DNA of 64,000 nucleotides from Martinezella lusitana (GCF_900094565.1 NZ_FMAF01000008.1:62001-126000), one strand, 5' to 3'. Numbered from the stretch's first letter, positions 24,237 to 33,055 are shown. Numbers and translations: made by a program. The notes: generated by a model not told the origin, from the sequence alone.

Positions 24237-25415
24237 ATGTCCTTCATCATCTTCGGCCAAGCCATCTCCACGATCCAGGTTCTGACCGGTCTCGTCATCC
24301 TGCTCATGCTCGCCGTCATCATCCTGATGATGCGCGGAAGGGGGCGGTCCGAGGACGACATGCTGGAATCCGAGCACAACATGGCGACGCTTTTGCGGGC
24401 GCAGGCAGAGATGCAAGGCCGGCTCGCCACCATGGCCGAAGTGTTCGGCTCGCGGCAGGCGGAGCTCAACCAGGCCATCGGCCAGCGTCTGGACGGCATG
24501 TCGCAGCGCGTGACGGCGACGATCGGCGAGCAGACACGGTCGACGCACGAAAACCTGCGACGCCTGCAGGAGCGGCTCGCCGTCATCGACGCAGCCCAGA
24601 CCAATATCCAAACGCTGGCAAAGGACGTGGTCGGCCTGCAGGCCATCCTCTCCAACAAGCAGACGCGCGGCGCTTTCGGCCAGGCACGCATGGAAACGAT
24701 CGTCGCCGATGGATTGCCCATGGGCGCCTATTCCTTCCAGCCGACGCTGTCCAATGGCTCGCGGCCGGACTGCACTATTCGCATGCCGAATGGCTCGCCG
24801 CCGCTGGTCATCGATGCCAAGTTTCCGCTCGAAGCCTGGAACGCCATTCGCGCCGCCGCCAATCCTGAGCACGGCAAGATCGCCGGACAGCAGTTCCGCC
24901 GCGATCTGGAACTGCATATCCGCGACATCGCCGAGAAATATCTCATTCCGGGCGAGACGCAGGACACGGCCTTCCTATTCGTCCCCTCCGAATCGATCTT
25001 CGCCGAAATCCACGAGAATTTCGAGGCGATCGTGCAGAAGGCTCAGCGCGCGCGCATCGTCATCGTCTCGCCGTCGCTGCTGATGCTGTCGATCCAGGTC
25101 ATCCAGGCCGTGCTGAAGGATCAGCGCATGCGCGAGCAGGCGCATGTCATCCAAAGCGAGGTGGCACATCTGATGGACGATCTCTCGCGCCTGGACGAAC
25201 GGGTGCGCAAGCTCCAGGGGCACTTCGCCATGGCGCAAAAGGATGTCGACATGATCGTCACCTCGGCCGACAAGCTGGCAAGGCGCGGCGAGAGAATAGA
25301 GGCCCTGGAATTCGAGACCGCGAAAGAACCAGCAAAGACGCGTGCGGAGGACAGGCCGAAGCCGACCGACAACCGCACCAGCCAACTCAAGCTGAGGGTG
25401 GTTGACGAGGACTGA
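24237..25415 (+). CDS. rmuC: DNA recombination protein RmuC
   Basis: A 392-residue protein with an N-terminal membrane segment (about 10-32), a helical coiled-coil region (about 45-150) and the RmuC nuclease-like domain with Gly-Ala-Phe-Gly-Gln and Val-Ile-Asp-Ala-Lys-Phe-Pro-Leu-Glu. RmuC limits inversions at short inverted repeats and is implicated in DNA repair and defence against foreign DNA; the mechanism is poorly known. It is divergent from def, with 186 bases between. Confidence 0.93.
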   Translation: MSFIIFGQAISTIQVLTGLVILLMLAVIILMMRGRGRSEDDMLESEHNMATLLRAQAEMQGRLATMAEVFGSRQAELNQAIGQRLDGMSQRVTATIGEQTRSTHENLRRLQERLAVIDAAQTNIQTLAKDVVGLQAILSNKQTRGAFGQARMETIVADGLPMGAYSFQPTLSNGSRPDCTIRMPNGSPPLVIDAKFPLEAWNAIRAAANPEHGKIAGQQFRRDLELHIRDIAEKYLIPGETQDTAFLFVPSESIFAEIHENFEAIVQKAQRARIVIVSPSLLMLSIQVIQAVLKDQRMREQAHVIQSEVAHLMDDLSRLDERVRKLQGHFAMAQKDVDMIVTSADKLARRGERIEALEFETAKEPAKTRAEDRPKPTDNRTSQLKLRVVDED

Positions 25416-25518
25416 TCGCTTCGGGCAGTGTCGCGCCAAATCGGCGCGTGATCCCAAAAGACTGAAGGCAGCCTTCGGGCAGGATCATGCAAAATCAACA
25501 CCCAGGGCAGGATATCGC

Positions 25519-26418
25519 ATGATCACCATTTTCGGCTCCATCAACATGGACCTCATCGCCACGACAGATCGTCTGCCGAAGCCGGGCGAAACCGTCGCCG
25601 GCAACAGTTTTTCCACCGCCGCCGGCGGCAAGGGCGCCAATCAGGCGCTGGCCGCGCGGCGCGCCGGCGCAACGGTCCGCTTGAGCGGTGCGGTCGGCAA
25701 TGACGGCTTCGCAGAGCCTGCCCTCGCACTGCTTGACGCTGCCGGCACCGATCTTTCCACCACCCGGCGCGTCTCGGAACCGACCGGCACAGCCCTGATC
25801 CTCGTGGGCGGCGACGGCGAGAACATGATCGCCGTCGTGCCCGGCGCCAACGGCACGAATACGGCCGAACACGCAACAGCGGCTGTCGCCGCGCTGAACC
25901 CCGGCGATACGCTGATGCTTCAATTCGAAATCCCCGTTGCTGCGGTCGAGACAGCGTTGATTTCAGCAAAGGCCAAGGGCGTGCGCACCGTGCTCAATCT
26001 CGCTCCTCTGATCCCGGAGGCAGCGCGCCTCGGGCGGCTCGCCGATATCGTCATCGCCAACGAGACGGAATTCGAGAGACTGGCCGGCCAGGACAACATG
26101 TCGGCAGCGGAGCGCGAGACAGCGCTCGTGCGCCTGCATGCCGAAACCGGGCAAACGCTGATCGTGACGCTCGGCGGCGACGGCGTCATCGCCATCCGCG
26201 ATGGCGAGGTTTCACGCGCCAAGGGTCTGGTCATCGAGCCTGTCGATACGGTCGGCGCCGGCGATACGTTCTGCGGCTATTTTGCCGCAAGCCTCGACCA
26301 GGGCATGGACTTTCACGCCAGCCTCCGCCGCGCCGCCGTCGCCGGTTCGCTCGCCTGCCTCAAGGCGGGTGCACAGCCTTCCATTCCAGTTGCCAGCGAA
26401 GTCGAAGAACGGCTCTAA
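25519..26418 (+). CDS. rbsK: Ribokinase (PfkB family)
   Basis: A 299-residue sugar kinase. Signature motifs are the N-terminal Phe-Gly-Ser-Ile-Asn-Met-Asp, Gly-Gly-Lys-Gly-Ala-Asn-Gln-Ala near residue 40, and Asp-Thr-Val-Gly-Ala-Gly-Asp-Thr-Phe-Cys-Gly-Tyr with the catalytic Asp. It phosphorylates D-ribose to ribose 5-phosphate, although related PfkB kinases on other sugars cannot be fully excluded. The ATG at 25519 matches the fold start; an upstream in-frame start overlapping rmuC is rejected. No ribose transporter is adjacent. Confidence 0.9.
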   Translation: MITIFGSINMDLIATTDRLPKPGETVAGNSFSTAAGGKGANQALAARRAGATVRLSGAVGNDGFAEPALALLDAAGTDLSTTRRVSEPTGTALILVGGDGENMIAVVPGANGTNTAEHATAAVAALNPGDTLMLQFEIPVAAVETALISAKAKGVRTVLNLAPLIPEAARLGRLADIVIANETEFERLAGQDNMSAAERETALVRLHAETGQTLIVTLGGDGVIAIRDGEVSRAKGLVIEPVDTVGAGDTFCGYFAASLDQGMDFHASLRRAAVAGSLACLKAGAQPSIPVASEVEERL

Positions 26419-26611
26419 CGGCTGGAATTCGTAAGCATCAGGAAGCGTAATTAATTAAATTTTTGCGCTTCGGTATCATTCTCCTCTGGCCTGGCGTCCA
26501 AGCCTTCCGGTTGCGGCAGGTATTCTCACGGCGGCCCCATGACAGGGCCATCCTGCGCCGACTTTGCATCTGGATAATGCCTATCCGACGCATCGCTTTT
26601 TCGAGGAAATG

Positions 26612-28954
26612 ATGTTCATCTTTCGTATGAAGTCGCTTGCGGCCAAGCTGATCTTGGTCACGGGGCTGGCGATAGCACTCGTCTTGCTGGTTTCCAATTT
26701 TCTGCTGATTTCCCAGACTCGCGATCGCGTCGAGACTCTGACGATGGATCAGGCCAATACCGAGGCCAAGTCCATTTCCAACGAAATTGCCGCCAATGTC
26801 GGCGAGATGGCCAGCGCCGCCCGCTCCATGGCCGGCATCATCGGCCGTGGCCACGAAGGTCATTCCTTCGACCGCAAGGGTATCATCAATATCCTCAAGG
26901 CGAATGTCGAGCAGAACGCGTTTGCCTTCGGCAGCTGGTTCTGCGAGCAGCTCGGCGCCATCGACGGCAAGACGACGGAGCTTGCCAACAACAAGGATCA
27001 AGCCGTCAACGACAAGGGCGCCTTTACGCCCTATTGGTCCAAGACCAAGGATGGCGGCATCCAGTTCTCCACTTTCGATAACGACTACACGGCACCTTGG
27101 TGGAAGCTCGCCGCCGAAAGCGGCAGGGGTGCAATCACTCCGCCCTATCTCGCCCAAGGTACCGATGTTCCGACGACCATGAGCTCGATCGCCTATCCGG
27201 TGATGTCTGGCGGCAAGCTGATCGGCGTCGCAGGCGTCGACATTTCTCTCGGCTCGCTTTCCACAAAGCTGCAGAAGATGCAGCCGTTCGGTTCCGGTCG
27301 CGTCCTGCTGGTGTCCCAGGACAACAAGTGGCTGGTCGCGCCGACTGCGGGCCTGCTGATGAAGGATTATAGCGGGGCAGGCGCGGATATCATCAAGGCG
27401 GCGCTGACCTCCTCTTCAGCGAGCATCCTGAAGAACCTGTCGGACAATAGCGGCGAGGAATTCGACCGCGTTGTCTATCCCTTCGCCGTTCCGGGCCTCA
27501 ACGCCACCTGGGTCGTTCTCATCGACGTGCCGCATAGCGCGATCGCCGCACCTGTGCGTGATCAGACCTATACGATGATCGTGGCAGGTATTCTTGTGCT
27601 CGTCGCCGTCATGCTGGCTCTCTATGCCGCCGTTCGCGGCTTTGTACAGACGCCGCTCGCCAGCCTTGTGGCCAGCGTCAATGGCCTCAGCGCCGGCAAT
27701 TACGCGGAACCGGTTGCCGGTCAGGCGCGGGCCGACGAGGTCGGTTCGGTTGCCAAGGCGCTGGAAGGTTTCCGCTTCGCGCTTGCCAACACCAAGCTTC
27801 TGGAAGGTGAAGCCAACGATCAGCGTCTGGCTGCCGAAGGCGAACGCCGCCGCTCGGAAACCGAACGCAACGAGAGCGTCGCTCTGCAGCGTCATATCGT
27901 CGGTATTCTTGGCCACAGCCTTGCGGAGCTTTCGAAGGGCAATCTCAGCCATCGGATTACCGACGATTTCCCCGGCGAATACGCTCAGCTGAAGCAGGAT
28001 TTCAACGCCGCCCTCGCCAGCCTCGAAGAGACCGTGCAAACGGTCAATCTCAGCGTCGGCAACATCGGCAGCGGTACCGGCGAAATCAGCAACAGCGCAT
28101 CGGACCTTGCCCGACGCACCGAGCAGCAGGCGGCAAGCCTTGAGGAAACCGCTGCGGCCCTCAACGAGCTTACCGCACAGGTCAACTCCAGCGCCGAAAA
28201 CGCCCGCACGGCCGCCAGCAGCGTCAACGCCGCATCCGAGGATGCCGGACGCTCCGGCGAGATCGTGCAGAAGGCCATCGCCTCCATGCACGGTATCGAA
28301 CAATCCTCGCAGGAAGTCTCGCGCATCATCGGCGTGATCGACGAGATTGCTTTCCAGACCAACCTGCTTGCCCTCAATGCCGGCGTCGAAGCCGCGCGCG
28401 CGGGCGAAGCAGGCAAGGGCTTCGCGGTCGTCGCCCAGGAAGTCCGCGAACTGGCGCAACGCTCGGCCAATGCCGCCAAGGAGATCAAGACGCTGATCAA
28501 CACCTCGGCCGGACAGGTCAAGGAAGGCGTCGATCTGGTCGGCCGCGCCGGCAACGCCCTGCACAAGATCGCCGAGCAGGTGATGGAGATCAACGGCCTC
28601 ATCCGCCAGATCTCCGCCTCCGCAAGCGAGCAGGCCATCGGGCTGAAGGAGATCAATTCGGCCATGAACCAGATGGACCAGGTGACGCAGCAGAACGCCG
28701 CGATGGTCGAGGAGACCACCGCCTCAAGCGTGACGCTTGCCGAGGAAGCCCAGACCCTGAAGACATTGGTCGCGCGCTTCCGGACCTCCTACGGCACCCA
28801 GGACAATGCCGGCGCATTGCGAGCAGCAGCACAGCAGATGCGGGCGCCCGCCCCTGCCCGCAGGGCCTCGCCTGCGCCCGCACCGGTACGCAAACCACGT
28901 CCGCAGACCCATGGTGCCAATGCCCTGGCACAGGACGCATGGGAAGAATTCTAA
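26612..28954 (+). CDS. Methyl-accepting chemotaxis protein with Cache sensor
   Basis: About 780 residues. There is an N-terminal transmembrane segment, then a large periplasmic region reading as a double Cache domain, with Tyr-Trp-Ser-Lys, Ala-Pro-Trp-Trp-Lys-Leu and Gly-Val-Ala-Gly-Val-Asp-Ile-Ser-Leu. A second transmembrane segment, HAMP and the signalling hairpin follow (Ile-Ala-Phe-Gln-Thr-Asn-Leu-Leu-Ala-Leu-Asn). The C-terminus is Trp-Glu-Glu-Phe after a Pro/Ala-rich flexible tail, as expected of a CheR/CheB tether. ATG 26612 fits the GAGGAA upstream best; tandem ATG codons lie at 26609 and 26612. Cache domains bind small molecules such as amino acids or carboxylates. Confidence 0.92.
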   Translation: MFIFRMKSLAAKLILVTGLAIALVLLVSNFLLISQTRDRVETLTMDQANTEAKSISNEIAANVGEMASAARSMAGIIGRGHEGHSFDRKGIINILKANVEQNAFAFGSWFCEQLGAIDGKTTELANNKDQAVNDKGAFTPYWSKTKDGGIQFSTFDNDYTAPWWKLAAESGRGAITPPYLAQGTDVPTTMSSIAYPVMSGGKLIGVAGVDISLGSLSTKLQKMQPFGSGRVLLVSQDNKWLVAPTAGLLMKDYSGAGADIIKAALTSSSASILKNLSDNSGEEFDRVVYPFAVPGLNATWVVLIDVPHSAIAAPVRDQTYTMIVAGILVLVAVMLALYAAVRGFVQTPLASLVASVNGLSAGNYAEPVAGQARADEVGSVAKALEGFRFALANTKLLEGEANDQRLAAEGERRRSETERNESVALQRHIVGILGHSLAELSKGNLSHRITDDFPGEYAQLKQDFNAALASLEETVQTVNLSVGNIGSGTGEISNSASDLARRTEQQAASLEETAAALNELTAQVNSSAENARTAASSVNAASEDAGRSGEIVQKAIASMHGIEQSSQEVSRIIGVIDEIAFQTNLLALNAGVEAARAGEAGKGFAVVAQEVRELAQRSANAAKEIKTLINTSAGQVKEGVDLVGRAGNALHKIAEQVMEINGLIRQISASASEQAIGLKEINSAMNQMDQVTQQNAAMVEETTASSVTLAEEAQTLKTLVARFRTSYGTQDNAGALRAAAQQMRAPAPARRASPAPAPVRKPRPQTHGANALAQDAWEEF

Positions 28955-28977
28955 GCCGGGCTAACTCAGCAACCGAA

Positions 28978-29008
28978 AAGGCCGCCGGAGTGATCCGGCG
29001 GCCTTTTT
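28978..29008. terminator. Bidirectional rho-independent terminator
   Basis: AAGGCCGCCGGA (28978-28989), loop GTGA, TCCGGCGGCCTT (28994-29005), followed by further T on the plus strand. On the minus strand the stem is followed by TTTT. It separates the convergent chemoreceptor and nucleoside hydrolase genes. Confidence 0.93.
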
Positions 29009-29021
29009 TCTTGCTCGCGCA

Positions 29022-29966
29022 TCAGATGCGGGCGAAGCGTTCCGTCAACAGCGCAAAGAAGCCGTCAGCATCGACATCGCGCATGACCTTGGCATTCTGC
29101 TTGCGGTCGGTGACGCCCCACCAGTCGACCACGGTCATGCCGACGGTCAGCTCGGATGTCACCTCGATCTCGACATTGCAATCGCGGCCCTTGAACAGCT
29201 CTGGCTTCAAGAGATAGGCGATCACGGTCGGATCGTGCAGCGGACCGCCATCCGAACCGTATTTCTCGATATCGAAGCGTTCGAAGAACTCCAGCATCTC
29301 GACCATGGCCTTGGCGGGTGGAGTCCCGAGGGCGGCGATGCGAGCGACACGATCCTTGCGCGTCAGCAGCTTGTGCGTGACGTCGAGCGGCATCATGACG
29401 ATGGGCACGCCGGCGCGGAAAACGATATCGGCCGCTTCGGGATCGACGTAAATGTTGAATTCCGCCGCCGGCGTGATGTTGCCGCCCTCGAAAAAGCCGC
29501 CGCCCATCATCACCAGCTCGCGCACGCGTCCGACGATGTCGGGCGCCTTCTGGAAGGCCAGCGCGATATTGGTCAGCGGGCCGAGCGTGCAGAGCGTGAC
29601 CGTACCCTCGGGCTGGCCGCGCAGCGTGTCGATGATGAAATCGACGGCATGGCCCGGCTGCAACTCCATGGTCGGCTCGGGCAGATCCGGACCGTCGAGG
29701 CCGGTCTTGCCGTGCACATGTTCGGCGGTGACCAGCTTGCGCTTGATCGGCGCGTCGGCACCGGCGAAAACCTTCACATCGCGGCGGTTGCAGAGCTCGC
29801 AGATGATGCGGCCGTTGCGGCTCGTCAGCCGCAGCGGCACATTGCCGGCGACCGTCGTTATGCCGAGCACCTCGATCTCGTCGCGGCTGCCGAAAGCAAG
29901 CAGAATCGCGGCAGCATCGTCCTGACCGGGATCGGTATCGATGATGATTTTTCTAGGTTCGGTCAT
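29022..29966 (-). CDS. Inosine-uridine preferring nucleoside hydrolase
   Basis: A 314-residue enzyme with the calcium-binding signature Asp10-Thr-Asp12-Pro-Gly-Gln-Asp16-Asp17 of the IunH/RihA family. It hydrolyses the N-glycosidic bond of ribonucleosides to base and ribose. Other family pieces are Thr-Val-Ala-Gly-Asn-Val-Pro and Asn-Ile-Tyr-Val-Asp-Pro-Glu-Ala-Ala. Substrate preference (purine, pyrimidine or broad) is not visible. The released ribose could feed the nearby ribokinase. Confidence 0.93.
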   Translation of the reverse strand: MTEPRKIIIDTDPGQDDAAAILLAFGSRDEIEVLGITTVAGNVPLRLTSRNGRIICELCNRRDVKVFAGADAPIKRKLVTAEHVHGKTGLDGPDLPEPTMELQPGHAVDFIIDTLRGQPEGTVTLCTLGPLTNIALAFQKAPDIVGRVRELVMMGGGFFEGGNITPAAEFNIYVDPEAADIVFRAGVPIVMMPLDVTHKLLTRKDRVARIAALGTPPAKAMVEMLEFFERFDIEKYGSDGGPLHDPTVIAYLLKPELFKGRDCNVEIEVTSELTVGMTVVDWWGVTDRKQNAKVMRDVDADGFFALLTERFARI

Positions 29967-30102
29967 GTTTGTAACTTTCCTCCGGTACAGATCGACGGGC
30001 TTTGATGCGAGTCCGATCAGGCTTTGTCAAGACATTCGGAAGCGCGCCGAAAGCCGATATTTCGCGACGGAATTCGATCTCGCAAATGCGAAGACACGAT
30101 GC

Positions 30103-30131
30103 CTTGCACTCATTGGCGCGTAATCCCATAT
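30103..30131 (+). promoter_or_regulatory. Sigma-32-type heat-shock promoter of the Hsp20 gene
   Basis: CTTGCAC (30103-30109) and CCCATAT (30125-30131) are separated by 15 bases. This closely matches the RpoH consensus CTTGAAA-N11-16-CCCATnT. Transcription would start near 30138-30140, giving a leader of about 57 bases before the Hsp20 ATG. Confidence 0.75.
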
Positions 30132-30138
30132 TAACGGC

Positions 30139-30195
30139 AACCGGGTGCTGAAGATCAGGTCCGGAACAGTCGCTTGACACCAAGGACTTGAAACG
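30139..30195 (+). promoter_or_regulatory. ROSE-like RNA thermometer in the Hsp20 leader
   Basis: The leader can form two hairpins. The first pairs CCGG (30141-30144) with CCGG (30161-30164) and CTG with CAG inside. The second, at 30168-30188, pairs AGUC-[G]-CUU with AAGGACU around the loop GACACC. It sequesters the AGGA ribosome site (30183-30186) with a single bulged G in UCGCU. UYGCU opposite AGGA with a bulged G is the hallmark of rhizobial ROSE elements, which melt on heat shock. Confidence 0.72.
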
Positions 30196-30627
30196 ATGAG
30201 CCGGACGACGCCTTTTGCCAGCCCCCTGCTTCTGGGGTTCGACACCATGGAAAAGACACTGGAGCGGATTTCCAAGGCCAGTGACGGTTATCCTCCCTAC
30301 AATATCGAGCGCATGCAGGCCGACCGTCTCTCGGGCGAGCCGGAGCGTCTGCGCATCACGCTTGCAGTTGCCGGTTTTTCGGAGGACGAACTTGATGTCA
30401 CAACGGAAGAGAACCAACTTCTGATCCGCGGGCGTCAAATTGAACAGGGGGAGCGCGACTATCTTTATCGCGGCATCGCGGCCCGGCAGTTCCAGCGCGT
30501 CTTCGTCCTTGCCGACGGCATGCAGGTCCTTGGCGCCGTTCTGAAGAATGGGCTTCTCTCCGTCGATCTCATTCGGCCGGAACCGGATCGCATAGTAAAG
30601 AAAATTAACATTTCGGTCTCACAGTAA
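30196..30627 (+). CDS. Small heat-shock protein, Hsp20/IbpA family
   Basis: A 143-residue alpha-crystallin-domain chaperone that holds unfolding proteins in the cytoplasm. The core spans about residues 45-135, with Leu-Arg-Ile-Thr-Leu-Ala-Val-Ala-Gly-Phe and Ala-Val-Leu-Lys-Asn-Gly-Leu-Leu-Ser-Val-Asp-Leu. The C-terminal Ile-Asn-Ile is the I-x-I anchor used in oligomer formation. Regulation appears twofold: a sigma-32-type promoter and a ROSE-like leader hairpin that hides the ribosome site. A DUF1150 gene follows after 45 bases and is probably cotranscribed. Confidence 0.95.
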   Translation: MSRTTPFASPLLLGFDTMEKTLERISKASDGYPPYNIERMQADRLSGEPERLRITLAVAGFSEDELDVTTEENQLLIRGRQIEQGERDYLYRGIAARQFQRVFVLADGMQVLGAVLKNGLLSVDLIRPEPDRIVKKINISVSQ

Positions 30628-30672
30628 GACAACGGCTCACTGCCGTTGGTCCCTCATACTGGAGGTACGAAC

Positions 30673-30930
30673 ATGCTTTTGAAAGAAGCTAACGCCCGCC
30701 TAACCGAATCCGAGCTTGCCAATATCGGCACCGGCGAAGTCGCCTACATCAGAAAGATGGATTGGAACGAAGTCTCCCGTTGCTTCCCCGAGGCGCCTGA
30801 TATCGATCCCGATGTCGACCTCTGGGCTCTCTTCGGTGCCGACGGCACGCCGATCCTTTTGACGGACAATCGCTCCAGCACCTTCTATCGCGCTGCCGAG
30901 GACGAACTCAAGACGGTCAGCCTGCACTGA
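30673..30930 (+). CDS. DUF1150-family protein
   Basis: An 85-residue acidic cytoplasmic protein of the DUF1150 family common in alphaproteobacteria, with Glu-Val-Ala-Tyr-Ile-Arg and Trp-Ala-Leu-Phe-Gly-Ala-Asp-Gly-Thr-Pro-Ile-Leu. No function is established. The ATG at 30673 has GGAGG 7 bases upstream. Its place directly after the heat-shock gene suggests stress expression. The 173 bases after it hold only a small hairpin (ACGGTGA/TCACCGT, 30947-30963) without a T run. Confidence 0.85.
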   Translation: MLLKEANARLTESELANIGTGEVAYIRKMDWNEVSRCFPEAPDIDPDVDLWALFGADGTPILLTDNRSSTFYRAAEDELKTVSLH

Positions 30931-31103
30931 CCGATCACGTCGCCTGACGGTGAGCTTCACCGTTCGCACAGGATTGTGCTCTACACCGGCCAACATCGTG
31001 GCGCATGTGTATTCGAGCCAGTGGCCGCACGTGGCTGTCCTGGGGCAATAGCGCCTGTTTCAATCCGACATTTTTGCCGACTTCTTATCCTTGACGGCTG
31101 CAA

Positions 31104-31805
31104 TCAGACCCTTTCGAAGGTCAGATAGGCCGAAGACCGCCCTTCGCGCCGGGCTTTTGCCTCATAGCGCGTGCTCGGCCATCCCTCGTAAGGCGTCAGC
31201 CAATCGGCGGCATTCCGCGCAGTCCATTCGAACCCGCCATGCGCATGGCAGTGCTGCAGCGTCCAATTAACATATGTGTCTATGTCGGAAGCGAAGCAGA
31301 ACAACGCGCCCGGCTTCAGCACGCGATGGAAACGGGAGAGATTCACCTGCGAGACGAAGCGTCGTTTCCAATGCTTCTTCTTCGGCCAGGGATCGGGATA
31401 GAGCAGATCGATCTGGTCCAGGCAGCCGTCCGGGAGCCAGTCCAACAGCTGCGTTGCGTCATCATTGTAGACGCGGAGATTGCGCGCACCGGTCTCGTCG
31501 ACACGCGCAAGCAGCTTCTGCATCGAATTGACAAATGGTTCGACGCCGATAAAGCCGGTGGCCGGCTGTTCCAGTGCCCTGTGAATCAGATGCTCGCCGC
31601 CACCGAAGCCGATCTCCAGGCGCAGACGCTCGGTCGGCACCGGGAAAAGGTCATTCAGCGGCTGCGGCGCCGGAGCGGAAAGATCGACGAGGTATCGCGG
31701 CAGCAATACCTCCAGCTTCTCGGCCTGCTGGCCGCGCAAGGCTTTACCCTTGCGCCGGCCGAAGAATGCTTCCGTCGCCCGCGATCGGCGAGCGACGTCG
31801 ATCAT
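31104..31805 (-). CDS. trmB: tRNA (guanine-N7-)-methyltransferase
   Basis: A 233-residue SAM-dependent enzyme forming m7G46 in tRNA variable loops. The SAM site is Leu-Glu-Ile-Gly-Phe-Gly-Gly-Gly-Glu-His (63-72). The catalytic motif is Leu-Leu-Tyr-Pro-Asp-Pro-Trp-Pro-Lys-Lys-Lys-His (near 134-145). The start overlaps the metK stop by 4 bases (ATGA), so the SAM producer and a SAM user are translationally coupled. Confidence 0.96.
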   Translation of the reverse strand: MIDVARRSRATEAFFGRRKGKALRGQQAEKLEVLLPRYLVDLSAPAPQPLNDLFPVPTERLRLEIGFGGGEHLIHRALEQPATGFIGVEPFVNSMQKLLARVDETGARNLRVYNDDATQLLDWLPDGCLDQIDLLYPDPWPKKKHWKRRFVSQVNLSRFHRVLKPGALFCFASDIDTYVNWTLQHCHAHGGFEWTARNAADWLTPYEGWPSTRYEAKARREGRSSAYLTFERV

Positions 31806-33055
31806 GCGGCTTCCCGCACCTTCACAGCTTCCTTGAGAGCCTTCACCAAATCCGTGCGCTCCCAGGAGAAGGAGCCGTCACGGCCGGCCTTGCGGCCGAA
31901 ATGGCCATAGGCCGAGGTCTTCGCATAGATCGGCTTGTTGAGGTCGAGATGCCGGCGGATGCCCGTCGGTGAAAGATCCATGCTCTTGCGGATGGCTGCT
32001 TCGACATCGTCTTCGCTGACACCCTTGCCCGTGCCGTGCAGGTCGACATAGATCGACAACGGCTGGGCGACGCCGATGGCGTAGGACAGCTGGATCGTGC
32101 AACGATCGGCAAGGCTGGCGGCCACGACGTTCTTTGCAAGGTAGCGCGCTGCATAAGCGGCGGAACGGTCGACCTTGGTGGTGTCCTTGCCGGAGAAGGC
32201 ACCGCCGCCGTGCGGTGCTGCACCGCCGTAGGTGTCGACGATGATCTTGCGGCCGGTGAGGCCTGCGTCGCCGTCCGGACCGCCGATGACGAACTTGCCG
32301 GTCGGATTGATGTACCACTTGCAATCATGCGCGATCTTCAGGTCGCCAAGCGCTTCGCGGATATAGGGCTCGACGACGGCGCGAACCTTCTTCGAATCCC
32401 AGCTGTCGTCAAGATGCTGGGTGGACAGCACGATCGAGGTCACTTCAGCGGGCTTGCCGTCGACGTAGCGGACCGTCACCTGGCTCTTGGCGTCCGGGCC
32501 GAGCTTTGCGACATCGCCATCGCCCTTCTTGCGGGCGGTGGCGAGCAGCTGCAGGATCCTGTGCGAATAGTAGATCGGCGCCGGCATGAGATCCGGCGTT
32601 TCGCGGCAGGCGTAGCCGAACATGATGCCCTGGTCGCCCGCACCTTCGTCACCCTGCTGGTCGGAGGCATTGTCAACGCCCTGGGCGATGTCGGCGGACT
32701 GCGAATGCAGGAGCACGTCGATGCGCGCCTTCTTCCAGTGGAAGCCGTCCTGCTCGTAGCCGATATCCTTGATGGCGCGGCGAGCCGCAGCCTTGAACTT
32801 CGAGGGATTGATAACGTCGTTGCCGTCCTTGTCCTTCTTCATCAGGCTCGGCGGCAGACGAACTTCGCCGGCGATGACGACGCGGTTGGTGGTGGCAAGG
32901 GTCTCGCAGGCAATGCGCACGCCCCAGGGGTTCACGCCGGTCTTTGCGGCCTCGCGGTAAACCAGATCGACGATTTCGTCGGAGATACGATCACAAACTT
33001 TATCCGGGTGACCTTCGGCAACAGACTCACTCGTAAACAGATAATTCGCGCGCAT
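31802..33055 (-). CDS. metK: S-adenosylmethionine synthetase
   Basis: A 417-residue enzyme that makes SAM from methionine and ATP. Conserved sequences are Glu-Gly-His-Pro-Asp-Lys near the N-terminus, Gly-Ala-Gly-Asp-Gln-Gly-Ile-Met-Phe-Gly-Tyr-Ala and Gly-Gly-Gly-Ala-Phe-Ser-Gly-Lys-Asp. It is longer than the E. coli enzyme (about 384), with extra segments as in other alphaproteobacteria. The upstream 187 bases contain a hairpin but I could not match a known SAM riboswitch. Confidence 0.97.
   Translation of the reverse strand: MRANYLFTSESVAEGHPDKVCDRISDEIVDLVYREAAKTGVNPWGVRIACETLATTNRVVIAGEVRLPPSLMKKDKDGNDVINPSKFKAAARRAIKDIGYEQDGFHWKKARIDVLLHSQSADIAQGVDNASDQQGDEGAGDQGIMFGYACRETPDLMPAPIYYSHRILQLLATARKKGDGDVAKLGPDAKSQVTVRYVDGKPAEVTSIVLSTQHLDDSWDSKKVRAVVEPYIREALGDLKIAHDCKWYINPTGKFVIGGPDGDAGLTGRKIIVDTYGGAAPHGGGAFSGKDTTKVDRSAAYAARYLAKNVVAASLADRCTIQLSYAIGVAQPLSIYVDLHGTGKGVSEDDVEAAIRKSMDLSPTGIRRHLDLNKPIYAKTSAYGHFGRKAGRDGSFSWERTDLVKALKEAVKVREAA

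Noticed and set aside
26419..26470. Possible terminator after ribokinase (GAAGCG/CGCTTC)
   Set aside because: The stem is only 6 bp with an 18-base AT-rich loop and no T run after it.
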